A stretch of 53,593 nucleotides of DNA from a virus, in IMG/VR virus record IMGVR_UViG_3300023108_000037, positions 1 through 53,593 of that record; one strand, 5' to 3'. Below are positions 7,095-16,212 of the stretch, in pieces (positions within the stretch are counted from its first letter, which is position 1; each line of letters opens with the position of its first letter). Made by a program: the position numbers and the translations under genes. Below the pieces are notes generated by a model. The model worked only from the letters and a program-made list of their open reading frames with translations. It did no database searches and was not told the DNA's origin.

Positions 7095-7725
7095 AGGCAA
7101 TAGTACCACCGTTTCCAATAGCCTCCCACCACTGAACCTGAAGTTCAACGGTGAACTCTTCGATAGCATCAGTGTTATCGTAAGAAAGTTCAATAGCAGA
7201 GACGTTTGTTGGCCAAATTCCGTGGAACTGATAGCTTCTGAGAATGGGTTGATCAACACCACTTTCTTGAGCACCAGCACCACCACTTACAGGAGCACGT
7301 CCAAGTTGGTGAACAATCGCATCAGTCTGATAATCCAGGGGATCTGTGTTACCAGCATTGGTGGATACCTGAGCAATAGAGTTCATCCATCTTTCGAAGG
7401 AACCTCTGAGAGCAAAGTCGGTATCGTTGATGATTGTAACAGTCCAAACATCAAACGTTCTATCACCAGCAATCTTGAGGTTGCGTCCTCTAAAAGGAAT
7501 GGTGATTGGTGTTACTGTAGAAGCAGGAAGGTTTGCACCTTTGACCAGGAATCTTGCTTTAGTGTCAAGGTCATTAACACTAGGATCGACTACATCTTCT
7601 GGGAAAGTCAGAACAACCTCAAACAGATTAGGTCTGGCGATACCGCCAGACAATCTGCTCTTAAATCTATCAATAGTTCGATCAGCTGTCTTCGGGGGAT
7701 TTTGTTGTTGAATTAAGTCCGCCAT
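7093..7725 (-). CDS. gp19: Tail tube protein gp19
   Basis: 210 residues (T4: 163). It stacks as hexamers to form the inner tube through which DNA passes. Typical gp19 elements are RPNLFEVVLTFP near residue 32, KGANLPASTVTPITIPFRGRNLKIAGDRTFDVWTVTI near 62-100, a helix FERWMNSIA, and YQFHGIWPTNVSAIELSYDNTDAIEEFTVELQVQWWE at the end, each matching a T4 gp19 block. About 30 extra N-terminal residues are Gln/Pro-rich and polar. It lies between sheath gp18 and portal gp20 as in T4. The start has AGAGG about ten bases upstream. Confidence 0.96.
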   Translation of the reverse strand: MADLIQQQNPPKTADRTIDRFKSRLSGGIARPNLFEVVLTFPEDVVDPSVNDLDTKARFLVKGANLPASTVTPITIPFRGRNLKIAGDRTFDVWTVTIINDTDFALRGSFERWMNSIAQVSTNAGNTDPLDYQTDAIVHQLGRAPVSGGAGAQESGVDQPILRSYQFHGIWPTNVSAIELSYDNTDAIEEFTVELQVQWWEAIGNGGTIA

Positions 7726-7745
7726 CGGTTTGTTACCTCTTTAAA

Positions 7746-9935
7746 TTATACGCCGAGAACTTCGTCAAAGCTGACACCCGTGCGAGTGGCAACGAAGGTC
7801 AGACCGATGAAGTTGATGGAACGATTTGGTTTGATGTAGATATCGGCAACAAATTCATTGTTATCGATCACTGCAGCAGTATTATTCGTCTCATCACACT
7901 TGACTACGAAGTCAGTGATGCCTCGTTTCGATTGAACGTCACGGAGGAAAGGTTCAACGATGCTAACAAAGTTTGTTCTTGTAATCTCATCGTTGAATTC
8001 GAACATCTGATCTCTGGCAGCAGCAGAAATTGCTCTTTCCAGATAGATAAACAAACGACGAACGTTGATTCTATCAAAGGCAGATGCTCTTGCGAGTCCA
8101 GTCTTATCACCAAACAGAACAATACCAGATCCTGGTGAGAAGATTACTGGGTTAATTCTGTTGCTATACAGGACATCTCTCTGTGTCTTGGATGGATTGT
8201 ATGCCAACTTAACAGCATTGAGAATCGCACCTCTTGCGGTTCCAGCAGGTGAGAACCATGGGAAGTTATTGATGTCATTTCTGGCACATGTACCAGCAAT
8301 GTCTCCGTTCAGTGGAATGTAACGGAAAGTAGCACCGAATCTATCATAGGTGTACTTGTAACTGCTATCAAATACCGCATAAGAAGATGAGGTGATAGCA
8401 GAATAGAAGTCAATCAGACTATCAGTAATAGAAGAAGCAGATCTGAGAGAGACTACGTTATCTGTCTCAGCAAGGAATGTTCCTCTATTAGGAGAAATGA
8501 ATGCAACTACATCCTTTCTCTCTTCAGCAACCGCAATCAATTTGTTAGCGATTGACTGAGTTTCTTCCTTAGACTTTCCACCAGAACCCATCAACAAGTA
8601 ATCAATGTTAAAGGTGTCTGGATTTTCAAATGTGTCGTAACCAGTTGCGATATCACCTGCAGTGGCACTCAGTGAACCAGTGCTTCCAATTCCTGCCTTA
8701 CCACCGTAGTCAAGACCATTTTGGAATGTCTTGGTAGCATTACCGATACAATCAAAAGTAACGCTTCCAGCATCTTGATCCCAACCACCACTAGCAGCAG
8801 GGTCGAATCCTGTGGTTGCAACACCAGCAGCAAATCCACTGGTCGTTACACCCGCAGGTTGACTACCACCAAAGAGGTTCTCAGAGTTAAACTGCAACCA
8901 TGTTCTCCAATAAGAAGAAGACCCAGCAGAGAACTCAGCATCTTTTGCCTTAGAAAGACCCAGATGCTTTTCTAACAGTGTGCCAGCATTTCCGCTGACT
9001 TTACCAAGATCATCATATACTACGACATGAACTTCGTCATTCTTAGCATTGCGATCTGCACCGTAGGCAGTTGTAGTTGGTCTATCTGCAACTCTATTCC
9101 ATTTGATGTTCTGACCCGACAGGGTAATTTCCTGTTGATCGAACCAGTCTTGTCTTCCAGTGTAACTAGCGATTCCAAGTTCGGTTCCTGCAGAACTATG
9201 AATAACCAGACCACTGTCATATGCTAGTGTTGTTCCAACTCCAACAGAAGCAAATCTATAAACACCACCAGGTGTGTAGCTAACAGCAGTTTGAACACCA
9301 GCAGCAGAAACGTGGTGTGTGAGTTTTACTCCAATGCTGGTTCCATTGTCTTCGGTAACGATACCCTTAAAGTATCCGTCGAGAGCAGAAGTAGTTCCAA
9401 CACCAGCGATAATTGTTCCTGCAGGAACTGCCTGAGTAACTCCATATCCCAATTGGATATCTGTTCCAGCATATCCAGTCAGAATTTGATCTGCCTTACC
9501 GTCGATGTAAGCAACCTTAAGTCCGTTAGACCAAGATCCAGGGTTTTTGGCAGCAAATGTGATACCAGGGATAGTGTTTACGTCATATCCCTTGTTTACA
9601 TAATCGTCTCCACTCTTAACCTTAAGAGTAGAACCTACACCGACGACTCCATTTGTCATGGAAGAATCGTCTGATCTTACTACTTGTAATACCCCACCAT
9701 AAGCGAGATAAGATGAAGCAGTGTACCAATACTCGTAGTGGTTATCGGTAGCGTAGGGTTCACCGAAATTGTTAAGCAGGTCTGCTTCAGTTTCGACTAA
9801 TGTTGGAATTTCTACTGGTCCTTTTTCAAATGGGGCTACGATTCCCGCAGCCTTATCGGAAGTTGGATCGACCCTACCAGAAGTTAGGTCTACTTCCCTT
9901 ACGACAATACCAGGAGATGCTAAGTTCAGCGGCAT
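7746..9935 (-). CDS. gp18: Tail sheath protein gp18
   Basis: 729 residues (T4: 659). It is the contractile sheath around the tube. The N-terminus (LASPGIVVREVDLTSGRV) and the KAAGIVAPFEKGPVEIPTLVETEADLLNNFGEP block near residues 28-60 are the standard start of myovirus sheaths. The C-terminal domain has NPVIFSPGSGIVLFGDKTG, the INVRRLFIYLERAISAAARDQMFEFND helix and the closing strands NRSINFIGLTFVATRTG that are conserved for inter-subunit strand exchange. The central, outward-facing region (about 120-480) is Gly/Ser/Thr-rich and variable. AAGGAG lies six to seven bases before the ATG; a late-type octamer is 37 bases upstream. Confidence 0.97.
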   Translation of the reverse strand: MPLNLASPGIVVREVDLTSGRVDPTSDKAAGIVAPFEKGPVEIPTLVETEADLLNNFGEPYATDNHYEYWYTASSYLAYGGVLQVVRSDDSSMTNGVVGVGSTLKVKSGDDYVNKGYDVNTIPGITFAAKNPGSWSNGLKVAYIDGKADQILTGYAGTDIQLGYGVTQAVPAGTIIAGVGTTSALDGYFKGIVTEDNGTSIGVKLTHHVSAAGVQTAVSYTPGGVYRFASVGVGTTLAYDSGLVIHSSAGTELGIASYTGRQDWFDQQEITLSGQNIKWNRVADRPTTTAYGADRNAKNDEVHVVVYDDLGKVSGNAGTLLEKHLGLSKAKDAEFSAGSSSYWRTWLQFNSENLFGGSQPAGVTTSGFAAGVATTGFDPAASGGWDQDAGSVTFDCIGNATKTFQNGLDYGGKAGIGSTGSLSATAGDIATGYDTFENPDTFNIDYLLMGSGGKSKEETQSIANKLIAVAEERKDVVAFISPNRGTFLAETDNVVSLRSASSITDSLIDFYSAITSSSYAVFDSSYKYTYDRFGATFRYIPLNGDIAGTCARNDINNFPWFSPAGTARGAILNAVKLAYNPSKTQRDVLYSNRINPVIFSPGSGIVLFGDKTGLARASAFDRINVRRLFIYLERAISAAARDQMFEFNDEITRTNFVSIVEPFLRDVQSKRGITDFVVKCDETNNTAAVIDNNEFVADIYIKPNRSINFIGLTFVATRTGVSFDEVLGV

Positions 9936-9971
9936 CTTTCTCTCCTTATGAAATCCAAATAATGCTAGAGT

Positions 9972-9979
9972 TATTTAGA
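9972..9979 (-). promoter_or_regulatory. Late-promoter-like octamer TCTAAATA (gp18)
   Basis: Seven of eight bases match TATAAATA, 37 bases upstream of gp18 in the 84-base gap after the zinc-finger gene. Confidence 0.45.
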
Positions 9980-10019
9980 TTTTTAAGCTGTTCAAGTGGG
10001 GAAACAATGCACGAACAAC

Positions 10020-10244
10020 CTACCAGTCAGGATACTCCCATTTATCCAAAACTTCATTTGTCATTCTACTAGCAACCACTCTTATGATAGTACATTCCTT
10101 ACATTCATAAGAATACGCAGAAGGACCACTGCTTCTTCTAGTCTTATAGTAATCAGAAACTAAGTCTTTCATCTTACCGCAAGACCTACACTTTCTACTT
10201 TGAAATATTAAGTGCTCTAAAGAAAACTCTTCATCAAAATCCAT
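10020..10244 (-). CDS. Small zinc-finger protein after the terminase
   Basis: 74 residues from the ATG at 10244, which shares one base with the gp17 stop. An upstream GTG at 10259 would add five residues and is less likely. Two CX2C knuckles, CRSC (about residues 19-22) and CKEC (49-52), are separated by 26 residues that include DLVSDYYKTRRSSG and SYEC. This is the zinc-ribbon layout seen in many small phage proteins and at the front of some HNH endonucleases, but the HNH catalytic part is absent and only 22 residues follow. Binding to DNA or to the terminase is inference from the fold and position. Confidence 0.75.
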   Translation of the reverse strand: MDFDEEFSLEHLIFQSRKCRSCGKMKDLVSDYYKTRRSSGPSAYSYECKECTIIRVVASRMTNEVLDKWEYPDW

Positions 10245-11896
10245 CAATGATATTCCCACATATATGACATGTCACCATATTCAGCACCAGAACTCCATCT
10301 GGTTCCCTCGCTGTCTACAAAACCAGCATCATCATGTATGCCATCATTTAGGAATCCAAATGGTGCCATGTCTTGTTCAATCTGATTCTTCTGATCCTCA
10401 TAGATTCTTTTACGAACATCCTGTTCAGTCATCTCTTTGAAGTAGTCTTGTGCTACCAACCAAGAGAATATGACAAGGCACATTGCTAAGTCATCATGGC
10501 AACCCTCTTCTGCCATGAATGTATTCTTTCTTTGTACAAAGGTTGTCAACTCTGCAATAATATCATAGTCACATGTTGCCAACTTGTCATCTTCCAACAG
10601 TGTCTTTAGGTTAGAACAACCCAACTTCTTAACTGCAGATGTCATTCTGACACCAAGTTGAGACTTCTTACCAGAGAATCCAGAACCAACAATCTGACCA
10701 GCACGTCCACGCATCGAACACATCAATACGTTCTCATACTCAAGATCAAAGAATAGGATAGATGCTACCTGGTCACCAATATCATTGACTTCGATTAATG
10801 TGTAAGCCCAGTTATATGCCTTTGCAATGTCATGAATAATGCTAGGAAATAGCATCGGTTTAATTTCATTATTCTTATACTTTGCTACTACTCTGTAAGG
10901 AAAGTCGGTGATATCAAATACAATAAAAGCGGAATAGTCACCATCAATTCCTCTCGCAGTATCCACCGTAATGATGTAGTTATGATCTTCGATTGGATTT
11001 TCATAAATGTCTAACCCAGCATTTTTCTTGATGGGGTCATTATAGACAAGAGTTTTCAGTTTTGCTACACTGATTAATGTATCAACAGAACCAAGGAATT
11101 CGCATTCAAACTCAACACGGAACTGTTCTGCTGAAGTGTTAGCAATGGTCTGCTTCTTCCACTTCGCATTCCTTCCAGGAACCTCTGACCAGTGAACCTC
11201 TGTTGCCACATATTCATTTCTATCCCGTTCGGCATCATGCCACATACGGTAGAAATGATTCATACCATGTGGCGTTGAAACGATGATGACTTTTGTGCTT
11301 TTACCAGAAGTAATAGTAGGATAAACAGATGCAAAGAACGAGTCTGCAATATGGTTTGGAACGAAAGCGAACTCGTCGAGGAAGATGATATTAAACGACA
11401 TGCCTCGGACAGCACTCGCAGATGTAGAAGCTGCCAGTATCTTACTGCCATTCTCTAACTCCAAACTACCCTTGTTCCAGGCTATGATACCCTGTTGCAT
11501 CCATTTAGGCAAGTTTTCATAAGCAGTTTGTAATCTACCGAGAAGTTCTCTAGCAGTTGCCGCTTTGTTTGCGAGGATACCGATATTTACATTGTCATTG
11601 AATACCGCATAATGTAAAAGGTAAGACACACAGGTGGTAGACTTACCAGTCTGTCGTGGCATCTTGCAGATATTGAATCTGTTGTTGTGAAAGTTCCTGA
11701 TTAATTTCTTCTGGAACTTGTACATATTAAATGGTACAAGACCTTCATCCAGAGAAACAATCTTTACATAATTCTCTGCAAAATATACGGGATCTTTTTT
11801 ACACTTAATAAATTCGGCAACTTGTTCTTTGGTAAATTCAATCGGCGTATTTGCTTTTTTTAGATTAGGATTACCAAGATAAATGCTATCACTCAT
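10244..11896 (-). CDS. gp17: Terminase large subunit gp17
   Basis: 550 residues (T4: 610). It is the packaging motor: an N-terminal ATPase and a C-terminal RNase-H-fold nuclease that cuts concatemers at headful points. Visible motifs are Walker A-like MPRQTGKS (79-86), Walker B IIFLDEFAF with Asp174-Glu175, the coupling motif STPHG (207-211), and nuclease acids Asp312 in ITVDTARG, Asp320 and HDD (467-469). A typical IEVNDIGDQVAS block lies near 369-379. The ATG lies six bases after the stop of the preceding 424-residue gene. No late octamer is seen immediately upstream. Confidence 0.97.
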   Translation of the reverse strand: MSDSIYLGNPNLKKANTPIEFTKEQVAEFIKCKKDPVYFAENYVKIVSLDEGLVPFNMYKFQKKLIRNFHNNRFNICKMPRQTGKSTTCVSYLLHYAVFNDNVNIGILANKAATARELLGRLQTAYENLPKWMQQGIIAWNKGSLELENGSKILAASTSASAVRGMSFNIIFLDEFAFVPNHIADSFFASVYPTITSGKSTKVIIVSTPHGMNHFYRMWHDAERDRNEYVATEVHWSEVPGRNAKWKKQTIANTSAEQFRVEFECEFLGSVDTLISVAKLKTLVYNDPIKKNAGLDIYENPIEDHNYIITVDTARGIDGDYSAFIVFDITDFPYRVVAKYKNNEIKPMLFPSIIHDIAKAYNWAYTLIEVNDIGDQVASILFFDLEYENVLMCSMRGRAGQIVGSGFSGKKSQLGVRMTSAVKKLGCSNLKTLLEDDKLATCDYDIIAELTTFVQRKNTFMAEEGCHDDLAMCLVIFSWLVAQDYFKEMTEQDVRKRIYEDQKNQIEQDMAPFGFLNDGIHDDAGFVDSEGTRWSSGAEYGDMSYMWEYH

Positions 11897-11902
11897 AATA
11901 AA

Positions 11903-13177
11903 TTACCTTTGTTCAATCCAGTTAAGTACCGCAAGTGCTGCTTTGTTGGTGTTAGGAGAGGCACAAGCAAGGGTGTAAGTGTCGCTGATTGTACCAATAC
12001 CAGATCTTCCAAGTTGCAATGCTGCTTTATCATCAACATCAACCAAAGAGGCACCACCAGCAATGGTAAATCCTGAGAGAAGTGCTTGTCCTCCAGTGAG
12101 CGCAGTTGCTGTAGTATCATATTGCATAAAGGAGTTTGGATCTGGATGATCTTCCCAATCCGCACCAGTCAAAGTTGCATTCTCCAAAAGTCTCCAATAG
12201 ACATTCGTGTTATCGTTCGTTACTGCCTGTAGAGACCTCAGTAACATAACTGCCTGAAGTTCATCTGTTTTAAGACGCAAACTGATGATTGGATAGAAAG
12301 TGTTTGCGAGAGACATCGTTGTTCCAGTGATGTCATTTGAGATACTCAACAAAGCACCAAGTTTTTCTGGTTCACCTTCTTGGATCAGAGAGTTAGATCC
12401 CTGATAAAGATAATGAGTTCCAGCAACACCAGTTACATTCTCAATCTCACAACGAATTGGGAGGAATGGACTTCTACACCAAACTAAATCATTGACATTT
12501 GAGTTCTCAAATTCATGGCTAACAATAGTCTCATTTTTCATTAACCAATTAAATGTTACACCACCTGCACCATACCATTCATAGTTAATGGAAATCATCT
12601 GCTGTTTTGTAGCATCAGCAGTTACACCAGTGTATCCATTACCATCAAACTTTTCACCATTCCAGTTTTCTCTGGTTACTCTTGTTTCTGTAGTGATACC
12701 AGATGCACTGCTACGAATTACATAAGAATATGTTCCTCCATCATCCTCAAAGTAAGCACCATCAGTCTCATTAAACAATCCGAATCTTCTGCGAATACCG
12801 ACTTGTGGTGTTTCTAGACGAATTGCAAATGCAAGAGTTGCTGGTCTACCAGGAATGTATCTCATTACCTGTTTAGTCTGTCTGACAACCTTACTACCAG
12901 TAGTAGAGCCAACTTCCATAACCACATTACTGGAAGAGGCATTATGAGTAGCAGTTCCAACACCAACTACACTCTCATCCCAAACATCAGTCTCCTTACC
13001 ATACTGGAAAGTATTGAAAAAAACTGTTTGGAAGGGAGCGACCTTTAATCTGTTATTGTCAGAAAACTGAGGTCTCCAGTCTGTCTGGTTTCCCCAGTGA
13101 TCTGCGATATTATAAACCTCAAAGAGACTTCTCTCTTGATTCAAGAAGTCTTGAGTTTGTTTATTCCACTGAGCCAT
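11903..13177 (-). CDS. Probable virion structural protein between the terminase genes
   Basis: 424 residues, beta-rich, with many aromatic residues and no membrane segment or recognised enzyme motif. It begins MAQWNKQTQDFLNQERSLFEVYN. It has blocks such as RPATLAFAIRLETPQVGIRRRFGLFNETDGAYFEDDGGTY (about 105-145) and ISLRLKTDELQAVMLLRSLQAV (about 303-324). Proteins of this kind are found at this point in cyanophage genomes and are usually treated as structural. A capsid accessory or fibre role is inference. Its start shares one base with the stop of the 101-residue gene (TAATG). Confidence 0.65.
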   Translation of the reverse strand: MAQWNKQTQDFLNQERSLFEVYNIADHWGNQTDWRPQFSDNNRLKVAPFQTVFFNTFQYGKETDVWDESVVGVGTATHNASSSNVVMEVGSTTGSKVVRQTKQVMRYIPGRPATLAFAIRLETPQVGIRRRFGLFNETDGAYFEDDGGTYSYVIRSSASGITTETRVTRENWNGEKFDGNGYTGVTADATKQQMISINYEWYGAGGVTFNWLMKNETIVSHEFENSNVNDLVWCRSPFLPIRCEIENVTGVAGTHYLYQGSNSLIQEGEPEKLGALLSISNDITGTTMSLANTFYPIISLRLKTDELQAVMLLRSLQAVTNDNTNVYWRLLENATLTGADWEDHPDPNSFMQYDTTATALTGGQALLSGFTIAGGASLVDVDDKAALQLGRSGIGTISDTYTLACASPNTNKAALAVLNWIEQR

Positions 13178-13482
13178 TAGTCACTCCAGGTTAGTTTTTC
13201 TGGTTGATACCTTGAAGAACTTTTGATTCTGTTAGATTGTACACCAGGATAAATGTTATGAACAATTGCTCCAGGATACTCACCCTGAATGTGTTCTGCC
13301 AAATCACTTTTGCTCATCATGCTACCTTCTACTTCTAGACGGTAGATTTTGCCTTCCCAGACAACATCGGCAAAGAAAGACTCTTGTGCCTGTTCTGGTT
13401 GAGAACCACCCATGACGATGGTTCCATTGAAGTCACCGTTGATGGTGATGCTTTCTTTGAGAAACTCGTTAAACTTTTTCAT
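13177..13482 (-). CDS. Conserved-type small protein of unknown function
   Basis: 101 residues. It starts MKKFNEFLKESITING, a short amphipathic helical opening common to several small cyanophage proteins. A beta-rich centre (ESFFADVVWEGKIYRLEVEG) is followed by a helix with SKSDLAEHIQGEYPGAIVHNIYP and a basic tail RIKSSSRYQPEKLTW. I do not recognise a named domain. It begins two bases after the large Cys/Lys-rich gene and overlaps the next gene by one base, so it is part of the same operon between gp16 and gp17. Confidence 0.7.
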   Translation of the reverse strand: MKKFNEFLKESITINGDFNGTIVMGGSQPEQAQESFFADVVWEGKIYRLEVEGSMMSKSDLAEHIQGEYPGAIVHNIYPGVQSNRIKSSSRYQPEKLTWSD

Positions 13483-13483
13483 A

Positions 13484-14962
13484 TCAGCAGTTCCACGCTC
13501 TAAGGGACTTATTGATTCTGCTATTGGGATCGTTAGCAGTCTTCTTGCTGGTAAGTTTTTTCTTCATACCAGACATTCTTGCACAGAAGGATCTCTTACG
13601 AGGACCACCTTTGGGTTGAGGTGGTTTCAGATCACTACCAGGATTCTCTGCTTCATAGGACTTACGTCCTTTCTCATTGAGACCACCTTCTTTGTTCTGC
13701 CCCTCTTTCTTTGTCCAGGCAGCAGATTCACTGGTTTGTTTCTTCGCATTCTTTTCCCAGTATTCTGGTCCATAAGAACACTCAGATTTTGTCTCCATCT
13801 TTTCGCACTTAGGGCAATATCTCTTCTCGGCACTTTCTTCAACAAATTCTTTTACAGACTTGATTCTAGTGCTTTGAGCAGTTTTGGTCATTGTTCCACT
13901 ATGAAGTCTTTTATTACCAACACCAGGAATAAACTCCCCAAGCTCACCCTTTGCTTTATCGTTATGATCAGTGTCTCCATCAACATCAGTATCAATTCTC
14001 TTAACTGCCTTTGATACCAGTTTTTTCAAATTTTTAGAGGGAACTTCATGAGGAGTATGTGCTGATGCGTGAATTTCATTAATATTAACTTCTTCATTAG
14101 TTACATAATCAGCAGCAGTGTCTGCATAATCCGCAGCCTTGGTTAGTTTTGATTGAACCCAGGCTTTCAGATTTCCCTCACCTTTTTTACCCATTTTCTT
14201 CTCAAGTCTATTAGCAGCATTCTTCATTGTTGCAAGTTGGCGACGTGCCATTTCAAACTCATGATCACCTTCTTTTTCTTCTTTTGCCATCTTGGTGGCA
14301 GTGGCATACATCACGGACTTATAATCATCACCATAACGTGCTTTGAAATCCTTAGCAGATTTCTTCATACCCTTCACATACTTTTCCTTATCTTTCTCTT
14401 CACCTTTACTTAGAGATCTCTCTTCAATTGCTTCCTCACCAACGGGAACACAGTTAGGAACCATACGGTTGCCTTTCTTTTTTAAACCCTTAGCGGTATA
14501 TCCCTTCCAGCACTTTTCATCAAGTGCTTCTTCCTTGTTCAGTTTTGGAAGTTCTGCAGTCTTGCCAAGTTTTCTCTTAGCAGCATCTCTTTCACCACCG
14601 ACACCACGTTGCATCAGTGCTCTCATTTTTTCTCTTCTCTGCTTTACCTTATGTGCAGAAGAGTCAATCGTCATGTTGGTCTCTTCGGTTTTCACGTTGA
14701 TTGCCTTCCCTTTTCTATCTGGATTTGGATCTTCACGATTCTTACGACGAAATGCTGCTTCCTCTTCATCCTTGGAGAGAGCACGCTTCATTTTACTGGA
14801 ACCACACTTTGGTTTAGTGGTTTGCCCTGGTTGCTTGGCACATGGTTTTCCTGCGTATTTGCCACCCAGTTGAACCCAACCAGGCTTGCCATCAGAAGAC
14901 TTACTCTTGCCAAACCAGTCACGCAGAGAAGAATCACCACTTTTGTTTTCATTCAATGCCAT
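13484..14962 (-). CDS. Cys/Lys-rich mosaic protein (DUF5872-like and DUF6321-like modules)
   Basis: 492 residues from the ATG at 14962; an upstream TTG at 14971 would add only three. The protein is strongly basic and looks like several short modules in a row. Residues 10-88 have SLRDWFGKSKSSDGKPGWV, GKPCAKQPGQ and KCGSSKMKRALS, like DUF5872. Residues 150-172 have CWKGY followed by NRMVPNCVP. Residues 190-290 are helical, with KARYGDDYKSVMYATATKMAK and LKAWVQSKLTKAADYADTAADY. An acidic DTDVDGDTDHND (324-335) is calcium-site-like. CPKC and a third Cys lie at 383-395. Residues 440-492, with GGPRKRSFCARM and a final RINKSLRAWNC, are like DUF6321. The domain names are from memory. No function is known; the charge suggests DNA or capsid-interior binding, which is inference. 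It has its own late-type octamer 25 bases upstream. Confidence 0.75.
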   Translation of the reverse strand: MALNENKSGDSSLRDWFGKSKSSDGKPGWVQLGGKYAGKPCAKQPGQTTKPKCGSSKMKRALSKDEEEAAFRRKNREDPNPDRKGKAINVKTEETNMTIDSSAHKVKQRREKMRALMQRGVGGERDAAKRKLGKTAELPKLNKEEALDEKCWKGYTAKGLKKKGNRMVPNCVPVGEEAIEERSLSKGEEKDKEKYVKGMKKSAKDFKARYGDDYKSVMYATATKMAKEEKEGDHEFEMARRQLATMKNAANRLEKKMGKKGEGNLKAWVQSKLTKAADYADTAADYVTNEEVNINEIHASAHTPHEVPSKNLKKLVSKAVKRIDTDVDGDTDHNDKAKGELGEFIPGVGNKRLHSGTMTKTAQSTRIKSVKEFVEESAEKRYCPKCEKMETKSECSYGPEYWEKNAKKQTSESAAWTKKEGQNKEGGLNEKGRKSYEAENPGSDLKPPQPKGGPRKRSFCARMSGMKKKLTSKKTANDPNSRINKSLRAWNC

Positions 14963-14986
14963 TGTCTGCAACAGGGTAGTATAACT

Positions 14987-14994
14987 TATTTATT
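14987..14994 (-). promoter_or_regulatory. Late-promoter-like octamer AATAAATA
   Basis: Seven of eight bases match TATAAATA. It overlaps the end of gp16 and lies 25 bases upstream of the Cys/Lys-rich mosaic gene. Confidence 0.5.
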
Positions 14995-15406
14995 TCTTTT
15001 CGTCCATTAGACCTTGCTTAATGAGTTTTTGCAACTCGGCAGTGGTTCCAACAATCAAAGCATTATTGGTTACATGAGATGGACCTTTCTTATCCTCTGC
15101 ATTCAAATCTTTCAATTTTTTCTGCAAATCAATCAGTTTATCCGTCGCATCAGAAACATTTTTGATCAACTGCCCAGCAACTTCATATGCTCTGGGTGAG
15201 TTAGTTTCTTGTGCCAACTCCATCACACCATCTAGAGTTTCCTGTCCTTTCTCAATAATAGAATACAATTGACCTCTACTATATTGATAGTCCTTATCAA
15301 TATCAGTTTTAGTTAATCTATCAGGTTTTTCTTTCTTAACTGGTGTGGACTCTACAGTCTCACTTGTTATATCCAAAGCTTCATCAATACCATCATATCC
15401 AGACAT
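14990..15406 (-). CDS. gp16: Terminase small subunit gp16
   Basis: 138 residues from the ATG at 15406. A TTG at 15412 would overlap gp15 and is not needed, since GAGG lies about 11 bases before the ATG. T4 gp16 has 164 residues; it forms rings that recognise DNA and stimulate gp17. The N-terminal 40 residues are charged and likely flexible. The core is helical, with DYQYSRGQLYSIIEKGQETLDGVMELAQETNSPRAYEVAGQLIKNVSDATDKLIDLQKK as the central coiled-coil, matching the family pattern. A short C-terminal segment (ALIVGTTAELQKLIKQG) follows. Between gp15 and gp17 in order, but separated here from gp17 by three extra genes. Confidence 0.92.
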   Translation of the reverse strand: MSGYDGIDEALDITSETVESTPVKKEKPDRLTKTDIDKDYQYSRGQLYSIIEKGQETLDGVMELAQETNSPRAYEVAGQLIKNVSDATDKLIDLQKKLKDLNAEDKKGPSHVTNNALIVGTTAELQKLIKQGLMDEKK

Positions 15407-15408
15407 AA

Positions 15409-16212
15409 TCAAATATCCTCTTGTTTAGTGGGACTGTATTTCTTGGAGTCTTGGAAGAATTCGAATGTCTCTGAGAATCCAAAATCATCTGCAGGATCAG
15501 CATCAATTGGATCGGGAACTGCAGTGTATCTTTGCTCCCTCTTGGCAACCGTTTGATCTGTATTTGTATACATATCGACTTGAACTTTTCTGATGAGTCC
15601 ATCGGAGGAATCTGCGATAGGACCAAACAGATAAGTTTTTGCGGTGAAATCAAAGGTATAGATCAATGACCTTCTGCTTGTAAAGTCACCTTCATAGTCA
15701 TCTTGCATGTTGATATTGTTCAACACGACAGGAATATCTTTCTTCTCACCAATAGCGGAAACTAAATCAACTGTAAGATTAAAAGATGGTTGAAAGTATG
15801 GGAGAATCTGCTCTGTAATTTGAAGAGCGTCATCATTCAACTTGCAGAAAGCAGCGAGTTGAAAATTAATGTTATATGGAACAGGATGATAAACTTGTCT
15901 AATACCACCACCGTCTGCGGCAACGGCTTTAAAAGTTTTAGTTACAGTGGTTTTCCTAGTAGGATCATATGAAATGCCAGTCATCTCAAATGACATTCTT
16001 GGCAAAGTGATTGCAACTGGTTTGCTGAGTTCTGCCTGCTGTTGAATCTTGGCAAGAAACTTTTGCATTGGAGCATATGCCAATGGCACCTTGATATCAT
16101 CAATAACGGTTCCACTATCATTTCGTTTTTTGATGTGGATGTTATTGAAAAGAGTGCCGAAGGAAACAATGGTCCTTCTAATAATTTCGTGATAATAGTA
16201 TGTTCCTAACAT
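15409..16212 (-). CDS. gp15: Tail sheath stabiliser / terminator gp15
   Basis: 267 residues (T4: 272). It caps the tail end proximal to the head and joins tail to neck. The start MLGTYYYHEIIRRTIVSFGTLFNNIHIKK is nearly diagnostic of T4-type gp15, followed by PLAYAPMQKFLAKI near residues 43-56. The middle has VTKTFKAVAADGGGIRQVYHPVPYNINFQLAAFCKLNDDALQITEQILPYFQPSFNLTVDL and the closing part has the DFTAKTYLFGPI segment. It joins gp14 through a one-base stop/start overlap and is followed by gp16 two bases later. Confidence 0.94.
   Translation of the reverse strand: MLGTYYYHEIIRRTIVSFGTLFNNIHIKKRNDSGTVIDDIKVPLAYAPMQKFLAKIQQQAELSKPVAITLPRMSFEMTGISYDPTRKTTVTKTFKAVAADGGGIRQVYHPVPYNINFQLAAFCKLNDDALQITEQILPYFQPSFNLTVDLVSAIGEKKDIPVVLNNINMQDDYEGDFTSRRSLIYTFDFTAKTYLFGPIADSSDGLIRKVQVDMYTNTDQTVAKREQRYTAVPDPIDADPADDFGFSETFEFFQDSKKYSPTKQEDI

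Noticed and set aside
6724-7716. Plus-strand frame of 330 codons opposite gp20 and gp19
   Set aside because: It crosses two well-supported genes on the other strand and its translation resembles no protein.
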